From positions 6,572,001 to 6,636,000 of the forward strand of contig NC_061479.1 of NCBI RefSeq assembly GCF_022581195.2: DNA of 64,000 nt, in the 5' to 3' direction. The notes under the pieces were generated by a model that saw only the letters and a list, made by a program, of their open reading frames with translations, did not search any database and was not told where the DNA came from. Position numbers and translations under genes: made by a program. Numbering within the stretch: the first letter of the stretch is position 1; every line of letters starts with the position of its first letter. Shown here one piece after another: positions 53,337-64,000 of this stretch. This stretch comes from Helicoverpa zea (taxonomy: Eukaryota; Arthropoda; Insecta; Lepidoptera; Noctuidae).

Positions 53337-53873
53337 ACTTCAAATCTTGGTGTTACTAACGCACATATGCTAGGGGGATCGTGGATAAGTTAACAGCCTC
53401 ACTAGTGACTAAGAAAACTTAGTTCCTCCTATGTATTTGGCAAGTCAGAAGAGAAGTTGTGGGTCTAGTTAGAAACCACGACTAGTCAAGGCACCCGTCT
53501 ACTGATACAGGTAGACGCCAAAAAACTCTAAAACAACGAGTATTAGCAAGAGGTGTGTTACTCGGATAACTGGGTTGAGGAGGTCAGATAGGCAGTCGTT
53601 CTAATCAGCTGCACCATGTGACGTTTGTAAGAAAAGAAACTCCATGTGAGCTATATTAATGACGGGGTGATATATTACGTTTCGTGCAAAAAAACTTCCG
53701 TCGCGCGTCGTTAAATTTTTAAACTGTTTACAGTTGTTTTAACAAAACTAGACATTTACATTTTCCGTGAAAACGAGTCCACAAGGGTTTTTAATTTTTT
53801 CTTTCTTTTCAATACTTATGTGCGTTAATAACAGCCAAGTATTTACATAAAACCAGCTACATGACATATTTAC

Positions 53874-53951
53874 CTCATGGCCAAGTGCGATGAGGCCCGT
53901 CGTCAAGCATGCTAGAATCACCAGGGCCTCGTAATAAGTGAGCATATAGGA
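53874..53951 (-). CDS. Candidate leader exon 2: hydrophobic segment
   Basis: After CGCCTAG the frame reads SYMLTYYEALVILACLTTGL then IALGHE and meets GAG|GTAAAT, phase 0 at both ends. The segment is a good transmembrane or signal-anchor helix. It could follow exon 56941-57021 and precede Usp2 exon 50145-50250 (all phase 0), or start at its own ATG (53945). It could also belong to another gene; the join is inference. Confidence 0.35.
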
Positions 53952-55560
53952 CTAGGCGGCAAGAGCACTCCTCCGCGGACTGACAGGAGGTTGGTCAAAG
54001 TTTGTTCGTTTTTGCTTCAACACTTAACGTCAGTAGAAATATAAGTCCGGTTGTAAGATCGTCGAGGTATCGAAATTGGGGAATTTGTAAAAATGTATGT
54101 GGACGGTTCGAATGGTACAAAAGATCAAAAAGGGAAAAGTTTGTCAATTGATACTAAGAATTTTAAAGATGTATTTTTGTCTAAAACACCACTTAAAGTT
54201 TAAAGTATATCAACTAAAACGAAACCGGTCAACTTTATAGTTTACAAAACTGAAGTATTTTCAAAGTCCAGTTGCAGAGTTTGTTGTGTAAAGTTTTTTT
54301 AAAGTTTATCTTTGACCACAAACTTTGGACGACACAATTGTCTATGCACAAATAGTTTACATCTCAAACGGTCGATATTACAAAATGTTCTCACACACTG
54401 TAAAAAGTCTTCAAAGTTTAACGCATCGTAACACTTTAATTTTCAAAGGGCAGAGCCCTGAAAGAGGTCACATAACATTAACACTTCATTGTCTGTGGCG
54501 AGAAGAGCTGGTAGCTGTCAAATCTGACAGCGGATCGCGCGGGAAAAATGGCGTTTAGGTTATACCGGCGGGAAATAGCATTTCGACAATTATTTTAATA
54601 AGAGATTATTTCGTGCGGGTTGCAATGATTGCGCGTTTCAGACTGCTCAGGCGCCGTTCAAAGAGTGTAAGCCAAAAACCTATGCCAAATTTCACAATCA
54701 GTAGTACATACGTAACGATTGGTGATAGCACAGAGTAAGCAAAGATGAGCGGATATGCCATAATGCAGATAGGTCAGGCGGCTTCTTCTAGCCCAAATAC
54801 TACAGTGGGCATGACCAAAACGATCAGTTACGAATGAACTAACGAGGCGTTCGGGTCCTTTAGGACATCTGTCAATGATTTTGGCATTACAAAATATCGT
54901 CTAGTCCAAAGAAAGCGTATAAGGGCGAAGACAGTAACGTTCCTCGTCCCCCGAACACCAGCATTTTGGCGCGCTACTTTCTTAGGAGATTTTCCGTTAC
55001 GGCACCTCCGCTAGTCATTTTATTCTCCATGGTTGGTAGTAACTATATGTTATTCATGGTTGTCACGTGGTTATGTTGCTATGGGGGTGTGGCGGTGACC
55101 CCAAAGCGTGAAGCTATGGGGGTGAATTAACCAGTTCTGGGTCATGACCGATAAATATGAGCTATGGTATAACTGCAGTGAGATTTCTATTGCAGTGTGC
55201 ATTTTAATCGTGGCCTATTTGGTAATAACATATCTAATACATAAGTTATATTTTGCTCGTAAAGAAAAATATGGACACATTTCATGCTAGCATAACTTTA
55301 TGAGTGTGAATGGTATCATTTCGCGTCAAAAACAATCTGTACCGACTATTATCCGTTGTTTGTTTGCGCTTACACTTTTAGTTAACGCTCATATTTTCGC
55401 CAAACTCTATATCGGCTCGGAACATCGACCAATTTTCTTGCAAAAACCATATTGAGGTATCAACGTATGGCAGAATGGTATAGATAGATCAAACGCGCGA
55501 TAGTTAGATAGATACCAGACGCCCCAATTATTATTTTGATAGGAAATCATCAAATGACGG
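53952..55560. other. No gene seen
   Basis: Mostly unique sequence. At 54525-54570 a CpG-containing patch with GCGGGAAAAATGGCGTTTAG and GGCGGGAAAT resembles a housekeeping-type promoter, but the ATG there opens only 16 codons. Confidence 0.4.
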
Positions 55561-55870
55561 CTCCCGCAGTCTGTGCAGCGTAAGGGAGTGTCATGCCCAT
55601 TTTCACCAACAAATACCTAAATTAAGGGATTCCCTAAGAGCATTTACGGAATACTTAATAAGAATTTCGTTTTCACCAAAGTTTAGGTATCCCTTATCCA
55701 TAGTTATTTATGTCAAAATTGGGTGAGCCCTTATTCTAAGTGGCACTTAGATTAAGAGATTGTTAGTGAAAATGGGTATCAGACTCTTACTGACTAAAAC
55801 CCACCATGTTCCTTCTTAAGCCCTTCATGTACCAGCGCCGCGGTAACTCGCGCGAACAGTTCCGCAGACC
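55557..55870 (-). mobile_element. SINE-D, reverse, interrupted
   Basis: CTGTGCAGCGTAAGGGAGTG and TCAGACTCTTACTGACTAAA to CAGCGCCGCGGTAACTCGCG are the reverse SINE-D body, split by the small element 55594-55778. Confidence 0.65.
55594..55778. mobile_element. MITE with TCA duplication nested in SINE-D
   Basis: Ends TGCCCATTTTCACCAACAA and TTGTTAGTGAAAATGGGTA are inverted repeats; TCA flanks both sides (55591-55593, 55779-55781). Removing the element and one TCA restores the continuous SINE-D sequence GGGAGTGTCAGACTC. 185 bp, non-coding. Confidence 0.8.
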
Positions 55871-56183
55871 CAATCGCCCCATTGATTTTAACAAAAACTA
55901 TACGAGTGGACAAAAGCTACGCACATATCTATGCCAGTCTGGAATCACCTCTACCCAATTACACATCTATATTCCTTCAATATGTAACAATTAGGAGTAG
56001 CGACCCGATTCGATCACTACGCCACATCGTTAAGGATACAAGTGTGTCAAGGACGAACAAATCAAGGTAACGGTGTCAGTGTTATAAAGGCTTTATGATC
56101 GTAGCTTTTGTATTCTGGTAATAATTAGAATCTATAAACCACCTTATTAAAACGTGGTTTTAAAAATTACCGGGGTTTAGTAC

Positions 56184-56416
56184 CTATAGTTCGGCCATTC
56201 AGAGAATGCGTTCCTGACACGTCGCGATTGAACTGACGACGTAACTACATTCATTGATTATTGATATAATAATGTTGTTTTAATGCTCCTCAATTGTTAA
56301 AACGGTAAACAACCAGCAAAAATATTTTTATCGTAACTGCAACGCCATTGCAAAGTTACGTCGTCAGTTCAATCGCGACGTGTCAGGAACGCATTCTCTG
56401 AATGGCCGAACTATAG
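56184..56416. mobile_element. Short deletion derivative of the 46588-47553 element
   Basis: CTATAGTTCGGCCATTCAGA and the rest of its left terminal repeat (about 60 bp, through CGATTGAACTGACGACGTAA) is the exact inverse of its right end. From CATTCATTGATTATTGATAT to the right end it matches 47390-47553 nearly base for base. It is thus an internally deleted form with longer, perfected inverted repeats. Confidence 0.82.
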
Positions 56417-56940
56417 TAGGTTTTGAGCTTCAACTTTCTTCGAAACGATGGTTTAAGCCAATACTTTCGCAAAAGCACGTTTTATACTATAATATATAAT
56501 AAAGAGTTTGTTTGAGTTTGAACGCGCTACTCTCAAGAACAGATGAATAGATAGCCCATGTATTGAGAAAGACTATTATAATTATAGGCTACTGTTTAGC
56601 CATGTGAGCGAATAAGTAGGGACGCGGGTGAAACTGTTGGCGGAAAATAGTGAGGAATGTAAATTCCTTAAATTTATAATTAAGATTTGTTTGTAGCGCT
56701 TTCAAGATAAACGGTTAATCCGATTGAGATAAGATTTCGTACGGAGATGAATGAACGGTATCTAAGGAAACTTTGTATAGGCTACTTTTTATTCAGATGC
56801 GCAAAAGTTTGCTCAGTAAGCGAAAGTCCCTACCTCAATTAAAAATGTTATATCAATTGATTTGCTAAGAAAGCGTTACCAACCAAAATCACTATCCCAT
56901 TAACGAATTTTGGCGCCAAAAATACAACTAAACAACATAC

Positions 56941-57021
56941 CAACATAATCTGAGTCCAGAGCAAATTCGTGAGCTCCCATCTATACACGATATCCCTCAG
57001 AATCGTCAGTACAGCACTCAT
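56941..57021 (-). CDS. Candidate leader exon 1: short membrane-type exon
   Basis: ATG at 57021 opens MSAVLTILRDIVYRWELTNL then LWTQIML and meets TTG|GTATGT, a good donor in phase 0. The next phase-0 acceptor with an open frame downstream is the hydrophobic exon 53874-53951. Together they would give a 53-residue membrane-anchoring leader. The gene to which they belong is not proven. Confidence 0.3.
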
Positions 57022-58644
57022 TATGACGTCATCACAGTTCACTGACCTACCAACTTCAAAACGGTCATACTTCGGCCTAATTTTACTTTCGTTCAGTCTA
57101 TCAGTCCATTGGCAGGTGTGCCCTACTCGTCACTGCTTATTTTTAAACACATTTTTATTAGTCCAAAAAGTCACAAAAATATTTAAAGTCCAAAAGAAGA
57201 AATTTCGCGATAAATCAACACTTCTACAGCCCACTCAAGTGAGGTCTTACATAAGCACAATAACTTGAGAAGCGATAACTTGAAACCTTGAACTTAGTTA
57301 CAAAAACGTCGACACTCGACATGACTGTCGTTTTCACTGTATTTATGACTCCGTGACCTTCAGACCTCTTACTTTGGTAATAAGGAAATAACTGGCAAAC
57401 GTATCACTAACTATATGTATGTAATTTAAGTCTCAGATATGTATATTTTTTTTAACTCGTCACAAATTTTAGGCTACCAGAGCGTTTCTATGCCCATTTA
57501 GTCACGTCTTACGTTTACGGTGGTAACTACAAAACTAATAATGCAATGAGTTTATCATATGATATCTATCTTGTAAGTAATATTTATCTTATATATCTTT
57601 ATAATCCGTCACGTTACGTAATATTTGCGATTGTAACTATGTGACGCGAATTTGCGAGGAAGTCGCCTGAAACGTGTCATTTTATCTGAAAAATTTCAAT
57701 AACACTGAATTTTTGCTATCTCATATGTAGGATATTTTAATACATATATCTATGATGAATGAATGGTGAAGGATTTATTACTAACAGTACCTTCATAATA
57801 TACGCGAAAGTGGTTCCAGTCGCGTCCCTATACCTCACACCCGAAAAAAGAGTAGCCGTAATGATGTATCTAACACTAATAAGATTCCTAAAATCGTTAG
57901 AGACATTCCTGAGATTAGCACATTCAAGCAAAAACAGAAATTCTTCACTATATTAGTCTAAATAACATCCTCTCCCGAGTTTCATCTATCTGTTCGTGTC
58001 GTGACAAATTCAAAAACTATTGAACATATTTTCAAGCGATTTTCACCACACAGACAGCGTGATTCATTCTGTTTCATTCAATTTCTAATCCAAGCTATAT
58101 CTATCATAGTAACAGAAATACTTAACTGTTTGCTACATATAGGTATAAATTTATCCCAGTGGCTCAAAGAAAATTCCTGAAAAACAACTCCTTTTATCAT
58201 CGCACTATTTTCAGAGAGCGTAGGTCTAAGAGTTACTGAGTACATAGGTAAGAGATGACGAAATGCCATTTTGAAAACATGAATAAGTTTCTCCTTAAAT
58301 CATCTTTGAGTATTTTCTATATTAAGAAAGGTTATTTTCGAGTATTGCCTAAAATTAAATACAGTGTGGGAAAGAAACTACTTCGAAAAGGCTCTCAGAC
58401 AAGTGATTTTGTAAGAGAATCAACGTTTGCGTCAACTAATATTTATTATAAAGCTGAAGAGATTTTTACTTAAACACGCTTATATCACGAATAATATTTC
58501 AGTGTCATATAGCCCAATTACTTATCGATGAAAGCTATAGGCTACTTTTTATCCGGATGCGAGAAGTAGTTCCCACAGGAAGCGGATGAGACCACTGGCA
58601 GAAGCCCTGCTATATACTCAACAAATAATCATAGCTAAATCCAT

Positions 58645-58916
58645 TTTATTGATTGGATTGACTACACTAGCAGCTCGCTATTGGAGGCTTTCCATAAACT
58701 ATCCATCCAAACTTTAACATCACGTCCAAACAATTCAATTGTCAAAACAACAGATAGACAGCTTATAGCAATGCACAGCACGCGTGATGCGTTCTCCATG
58801 AGCGGAGCAATGACGTCGGTATGTACGTCAGCGGGCAAAGTCAATATGACGTCACCACTCCTCACCTGGTGAGGTCGGAGTTTCAGTATTTGTTTGTTTA
58901 TGATACTAGCTTTAGA
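58645..58916 (-). CDS. Possible 3' exon of an unknown membrane-protein gene
   Basis: The acceptor TGCTCTCTCTGAATTCAG (pyrimidine-rich) opens a frame at 58916 that runs 84 codons to TAG at 58662. An AATAAA hexamer follows within 20 bases (plus 58645-58650). The peptide includes LTLPADVHTDVIAPLMENAS and the hydrophobic helix VLCIAISCLSVVLTIELFG. No family recognised and no partner exon found upstream. The stop with a poly(A) signal is the main reason to list it. Confidence 0.3.
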
Positions 58917-58919
58917 CTG

Positions 58920-59050
58920 AATTCAGAGAGAGCATAAATGTAAGTTTTCTTAAAACTGTCTAATTTGTTAATTGAACATACAAGTTTCAAAGTAAAGAGT
59001 TGTTTTAAGAACAACTGACTTTTATGTTGTCTGTGAATTTGGGCTCTAGT
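58920..59050. mobile_element. Foldback MITE, 'ACATAAACGTCAGTTTT' family
   Basis: GCATAAATGTAAGTTTTCTT on the left and ACTGACTTTTATGTTGTCTG on the right, with GGGCTC near the end. A decayed copy. Confidence 0.5.
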
Positions 59051-59059
59051 CTGCGGTTT

Positions 59060-60780
59060 CAGCCTGAAACCGCAGACTAAAAAATGATGCGGGATCCCGG
59101 AATACCGAGATCTCGGTATTGCGAGATTGGAAGCTCTAGTTTCAGCGGTTTAATGAGGGAATTTCATCCAGTACTCATAGGTAACTCATAGGTAGTACTC
59201 TAGGATAATAAGTAGCCTATATGTCGTTCTGATGTATAAGCTAAGTATATTACTGCAAAGTTTTTAAGACGTTAAGACTAACGTCTAACCATGAATGAGG
59301 AATATAAAACACTTTGACAGCCCCCAAAATCTCGCCCAAAATTTCACTAAGCCATTGGAAGACTTAGCCACGATAATTTTTGTGTATTGTCAAATTATAT
59401 TTGCTTTAACTACACAAAAATTTAACTATGTAATTCACCGTGCAAATATTTTGCAATCTTGACATAGCGTAATTGGCTTAAACTCTTTAAACCGCTATAT
59501 ATATCTTTAAGGAATGCAACTTAACATCAGATGAATATTTTAAAATAGCTACGTAATAATCCAAAAAATTTACTACAAAAAGTTTAAGTCAAGATCTTAA
59601 AACCAATTGAGTCATATAAAACTCCAAGTATATCACCAATCGATTCATCTGAATGTTATTGGTAGAAATTTTACAATACAACGTGGGTTTTATCGAGACA
59701 GCGAGAAATAACGATTGTGGCACGCTGCCATCAACTCTTAGCTATGTGGAGTTTCACCCATCATGCGCCAATGCAAGGGGCATCGCCACTACACAGTGAA
59801 TGGACATCAAGCAAGAACACACTGTTAAACTGTCCTTTTAATGATAATTAAGTTTATTCAAAGTAGGCTGAAAACAGCACGTTTTGAAGGTCAAGTTTAT
59901 AAAAGACAGCCCCCAAAAACGCCCGCCCTTTCACCACTTCGTATGTGTTTTGCTGGGAAGAAGAAGTGGCGCAACAAACTCCCCAGCAACACAATTCTGT
60001 CTGTACAGTTTGAAGAACCGGTATAAAGTGTAAAAACCGCCATTTCTCCCAAAAAATCGCGTGCAACAAACCAAAATAAATAACCAGCTCCTCTTACCGG
60101 ATAAAACGAAGATATCACATTTAACATTTAAAAATATCACATAGGTAGAAAAATGATTGCAAAAAATGTTGTATCGAAAATCGCAAATGACATATGCTAA
60201 AGTTGACAGACTTCTGTTTTGGAACGCTGCGTCAGTCAAAATTACAACCGGCCAGTTTCGGACCATAGACTTTGAAAAAGTTTTGCACACAAAAGAGGTT
60301 AAGTTTGTAAAAGTCAAAGTTTTAGCGCGCTTTTTGTCAAGATGGCGTCCTGACACGTGGCGTGGAAAAAGTGAGGGCAGTCGTCTGGCGAGATTATTTC
60401 CCGCGTTATTTTATTTCTAGACGTTACATTTCGCGCTGTTTATTTTTAGCGAGGAATTAGTATCGGAAAGGGGACGTCGGGTCGTTCGCTAGTTATTGTC
60501 GCTTGAATATATTGATGCGAAATGTTTGCTGGCAGCATACGTACTTCGCGAGGCATACTTAGGCGATGAGTCTTTAGTGAGAATTGGTCGATAATATTCC
60601 TTATTAGCATAGGTAGAGAACAGTTCAGACACAAGTCAAAAAACTTGTGTGAGCTTTTCTAAGTAAGGCAGTTTAAGAAGGTACGCCTACACAGTAAAAC
60701 AATTGAGACCGATTTGTATGAAATTTGGTTCAACGATTGTTTCAAACCTGAGCACTCAACATGCAAGACTGTACTTTCTA
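59060..60780. other. No gene seen; LINE-tail-like segment at 59860-60010
   Basis: The minus strand around 59870-60015 reads TTTGTTGCGCCACTTCTTCT then CCCAGCAAAACACATACGAA, a motif also decayed at 27380-27430 and characteristic of a retroelement 3' end. The rest, including 60330-60480 (AAGATGGCGTCCTGACACGT), has no supported exon. Confidence 0.4.
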
Positions 60781-60789
60781 AGCTAAAGT

Positions 60790-61115
60790 CCCGATAGGTG
60801 GCTGATAATGAGTATCATGTGGAACCCTGGAAACTTGGTTGAGGCGTTTAAAACTGTGTTTAGGACCAGCCCCATCCAGATACGCTGAAAGCCGATCCCA
60901 ACACAGCTGGGAAAAAAGGCTACGCAAATTATGATAGTCAGAAGCTTGTAAGTCTGACACCAGTCTAACCAAAGGGTATTGGGTTGCCTGGGTAACTGGG
61001 TTGAGGGGGTCAGATAGGGCAGTTGCTCCTTGTAAAGCACTGGTACTCAGCTACATCCGGTTAGACTGGAAGCCGACCCCAACACAGCTGGGAAAAGGCT
61101 ACGTAGATGATGATG
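60790..61115 (+). mobile_element. SINE-A, sense, with duplicated 3' end
   Basis: CAGAAGCTTGTAAGTCTGAC through CCCAACACAGCTGGGAAAAG (60945-61100) is preceded by a second, decayed 3' end (GCCGATCCCAACACAGCTGG at 60890-60910), giving two SINE tails in tandem. Confidence 0.65.
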
Positions 61116-61554
61116 TTCTTAGTCATTTCAACATGGAGTTCTGCCCCAAATATTTTCCTGTTCCCCAATAATTCTGAACGTTAGAAAAGTTCATCTCCCC
61201 ACAGGTGTCTAACTCTCAGTTCATTGGCATTTCTATTGAGGTCATTTATTTGTGTGCGTACCGCCTACGTGTACCGACGTGTCTATGTGTGCGTTTTTAA
61301 AACGAACACAATTATCTTTAGGTGTTTATGACTTCCTGGTACTCAGTTTAGTGTTTAGGGGGTAAGCTGGATTCTGAATTCCTACTGGTATTAATTGCTC
61401 AAAACTTGACGATTTCTTATTTTTCTTATATACATTAAAATACATTTATTTAACATATGTATATTTACATTGTTTTAATATTGATTATACAAAATTTTGT
61501 CCCACCGGCATCGGGAATATGGCAGTCAGGGCTCCGTAGAGGGGAACCTTCTGA

Positions 61555-61645
61555 CTCATCCTCCTCCGAGCCTTTTTCCCAACCATGTTGGGGTTGGCTT
61601 CCAGTCTAACCGGATTCAGCTGAGTACCAGTACTTTACAAGAACC
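61555..61645 (-). mobile_element. SINE-A 3' fragment, reverse
   Basis: TCCTCCGAGCCTTTTTCCCA through CTGAGTACCAGTACTTTACA. Confidence 0.6.
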
Positions 61646-62130
61646 TCCTGACTATTGTTACATTATAATCTCATATTGGTTATTTTCCACGTATTCTTAG
61701 AAACCACGATTTCATAGAACATGAAAATAGTGACATGAAGAAGCTTATGAAATATGTAAATAGCATATAGATTTATTAAGAACTAGCTTCTGCCCGCGAC
61801 TTCGTACGCGGATAAAGTCCCTTATGCCAGCGACTACGGGGTGAGCAAAATCAAAGATCTGAACCGTCTGATATTGTATTTTAAGGGCCCGTTGACTTGA
61901 AAACAACGGAATACGCATAGCCATTAGAAACGTTCCATATATTTAATTTTTGTACTTCAACGGCAAAAGCACAGCAGACTAAACAAAACGCTGAGAACTG
62001 AACCGCAAAAGACGTGACCATAGGGATAAAAGTAGTGATTCTAATTAGTCCGCATTTAAGTTGTGTGTGGCAAAAATATTACACGTATTAATACGTTAAA
62101 AAAAACATTAAATGTTACTGAGATGACAAA

Positions 62131-62530
62131 GTCGTGATGACTTAGTGGAAGTCGTGGTGGTTTAGTGGGTAGAGAACCAATCTCTCAAGTATGAGCGTAT
62201 GTCTTTGATTCCTGGTCTGGCAAGTACCTGCCAATGCAACTTTTCTAAGTTCGTATGTACTTTCTACGTATATTTTAGATACCAATGATCGTTATTTGGA
62301 GGGGATGTTAAACTGTAGGTTCCGGCTGTCATTGAACATTCTTGGCAGTCGTTATGGGTAGTCAGATGCCAGTAAGTCTGACCAGTTTTACCAAGGGGTA
62401 TTGGGTTGAGCGGGTAACTGGGTTGTGGAGCTCAGATATGCAGTTGATCCTTGTAAAACACTGGTACTCAGTTACATCGTGACTGGAAGTCGACTCTAAC
62501 ATAATTGGGACAAAGGCTCTTGAGATAATA
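62131..62530 (+). mobile_element. SINE-A, full length with a partly duplicated head
   Basis: The start GTCGTGATGACTTAGTGG is followed 20 bp later by a full head GTCGTGGTGGTTTAGTGGGT. The body runs through GTTAAACTGTAGGTTCCGGC to CTAACATAATTGGGACAAAG. It confirms that the tRNA-like head and the body belong to one SINE. Confidence 0.75.
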
Positions 62531-62544
62531 ACGACAATAATAAT

Positions 62545-62825
62545 GAGATATAAGCACCGCAGGACATCTGAGGCTGATGACGGGGAGTAGCGACCCCGGT
62601 GGGCTATATATACTGAGTTCTCCAGGGTATACTGTCCCCCATCTCCGGCCGGTCGGAGTGAACCATGACGGGGGTAGGTCTCACGCCTCTGGTTTGGCTT
62701 GGCCGTCCAGAGTGGAGTCGCTAGAGCAGGGTTAGTAGCCCTGCTCGGAGGATAGGTGCCTCGTGGTAAGTGACCCACAGGGAGCGCGTAATCTGCGTTT
62801 AAAATCCGCCGAGGTATCCTCACCA
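62545..62825 (+). mobile_element. Retroelement 3' fragment (GACGGGGAGTAGCGACCCC repeat)
   Basis: GATGACGGGGAGTAGCGACC, GGTAGGTCTCACGCCTCTGG, CCCTGCTCGGAGGATAGGTG and AAAATCCGCCGAGGTATCCT form a GC-rich block sharply different from its flanks. I recognise the layout as a dispersed lepidopteran non-LTR/SINE tail. The 154-codon reverse frame across it has no domain and is not called as a gene. Confidence 0.5.
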
Positions 62826-62917
62826 TTATTTTAGGATTATGTAAAAGACGGACTAATTACTTTTTTTGATTCAACATACTACCTATTTCATAACATTCAT
62901 TTCTATACATTTCAAGT

Positions 62918-63470
62918 GTAGTATTGCTCTTGAAGTTCCACATCAGGTGTTCCAGATCTTCGATGTATATACGTCAATAGAGAGTGCTTATCAGGTTGAA
63001 CCACTTTTGCTAAAACGTCATATCTTTATATGCTATAGTCTAGCTGGGCTCCTGGCGTTCCGCATCAGGTGTTCTACATCTTCAATTTTTATAAGTCAAC
63101 AGAGAGTGCTTATCAGATTGAACAACTTTTGCTAAAACGTCACACCTCTATATGCTATAGTCTAGCTGGGCCCCTGGAGTTCCACATCAGGTGTTTTAGA
63201 TCTTCAATTTGTATAAGTCAATAGAAAGTGCTTATCAAATTGAACAACTTTTGCTAAAACGTCATACCTGTATATGGTACAGAGAAGCTGGGCTCTTGGG
63301 ATTCCACATCAGGTGTTCCAGATCTTAAAATTTATTATCTCAGCTGAAAATGCTCATCATATGAAACAATTTTTGCCATGGCACCATATTTGTATCTCTT
63401 ATAGTTTTGTTGGTCTGTTGGTGTTCTGCATCAGGTCTTCAAGTTTCGAAGATAAATTATAGCCTATATG
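62918..63470. repeat. Tandem repeat, five units of about 122 bp
   Basis: TTCCACATCAGGTGTTCCAG (or a close variant) recurs at about 62936, 63058, 63180, 63302 and 63424. Each unit also has GTCAATAGAGAGTGCTTATC and ACTTTTGCTAAAACGTCATA. Units 1-3 are most alike; the last is decayed. Because 122 is not a multiple of three, an open frame can cross one border but not the array. Confidence 0.85.
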
Positions 63471-63479
63471 TTGACCAGG

Positions 63480-63605
63480 CTTAATACTGATACAACAAAG
63501 AAAAAATCATTGAAATCCGTCCAGTAGTTCCGAAGATTAGCGTGTACAAACAAACAGACATACAGACATACAGACATACAGACAAACAGACAGAATTTTT
63601 TTTTT
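63480..63605 (+). mobile_element. Retroelement tail with (CAGACATA)n tract
   Basis: AATCATTGAAATCCGTCCAG then AGTTCCGAAGATTAGCGTGT, the repeated ACAGACATACAGACATACAG and a T run: a widespread lepidopteran retroelement 3' end. The remaining bases to 64000 show nothing I can assign. Confidence 0.5.
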
Positions 63606-64000
63606 GGATTTGTGCTCCATTACTGTTTCTAAACCCCACCCAATTATTATTTTTTTAATATATTCAATGTACAGACACAGTTTTTTTACAGATTTATTAT
63701 ATGTATAGATGTATAGGAAAAATCCAGTCGAAGCCATTCCAAAAATGAAACGTTGAGTAATTTCAGTAGGTAATTTGTTTCTATGGAGTAGTTGAACCAA
63801 CACTTCATTCAATTGCAAGTCAGTAGCAAAGGATTATTTATTAGACGATCATCTGTCATCAGAAAAAATCTAGTGGAAGATTCTGGCGCAAGATATATAA
63901 AACGAATGATCAGATATTTCGTGGTCACATGGGTCAAAAGTTTTAAGTCACAAAATGGGAATAAATTATAAATAACTAGAATTATGCGATGTCTGTACGA

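Noticed and set aside
57759..57956. Open frames on both strands, one with a hydrophobic stretch on the minus strand
   Set aside because: The minus strand reads TTGCTTGAATGTGCTAATCTCAGGAA, the same words as the common interspersed repeat (for example near 17640 and 21885), so it is repeat-derived.
62362..62826. 154-codon minus-strand frame
   Set aside because: It runs across the junction of two unrelated repeats (SINE-A tail and a GC-rich retroelement fragment), so it cannot be one protein.

Overview
This window looks like a gene-sparse stretch of a lepidopteran (moth or butterfly) nuclear genome. It is AT-rich, its genes have many short exons with GT-AG introns, and the space between exons is packed with tRNA-derived SINEs and foldback MITEs typical of Lepidoptera. 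I cannot name the species from sequence alone. Two multi-exon genes can be read with confidence, both on the minus strand. No long uninterrupted ORF, ribosomal RNA, CRISPR array or intact autonomous transposon is present.

Gene 1 (coding exons 16591 down to 1337) encodes a BTB/POZ-Psq transcription factor. Six shared exons give the BTB domain and an acidic, low-complexity linker. They can then be joined to either of two endings. The proximal ending is exons 8566-9190 plus 7601-7952 (AT-hook, then a Psq helix-turn-helix split by an intron; 554 aa). The distal ending is one exon at 1337-1725 with its own complete Psq helix-turn-helix (358 aa). All junction phases agree and both totals are exact multiples of three. 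Candidate 5' ends are a promoter-like patch just above the ATG (about 16.7 kb) and a cluster of non-coding first exons at 32.2-33.0 kb.

Gene 2 (coding exons 50250 down to 42770, with alternative 5' exons up to 57021) is a USP2-type ubiquitin-specific protease. Ten catalytic exons give the complete Cys box, QQDAQEF motif, two zinc-ribbon CxxC pairs and the His/Asn box. Several phase-0 leader exons are possible, including a hydrophobic pair at 56941-57021 and 53874-53951. Transposons crowd its splice sites: a SINE target duplication has copied one 5' splice site, and a DNA transposon ends about 16 bases from a 3' splice site.

The rest is mobile DNA, much of it datable by its structure. Examples are a hAT element with an 8-bp duplication (20919-21539), SINEs with 12- to 15-bp duplications (20330-20650, 17734-17919), and a Harbinger-like element with TTA duplication carrying a frameshifted SAP-domain ORF (11951-13277). 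A small foldback element encodes a THAP zinc-finger exon and has split an older MITE (41515-42333). A long element and its deletion derivative also occur (46588-47553 and 56184-56416). A GC-rich foldback (40590-40996), interrupted tandem arrays (33439-34285) and a 122-bp repeat array (62918-63470) complete the picture. A possible 3' exon of a third minus-strand gene lies at 58662-58916. Regions 17-32 kb, 35.7-40 kb and 59-64 kb hold no gene I can support.
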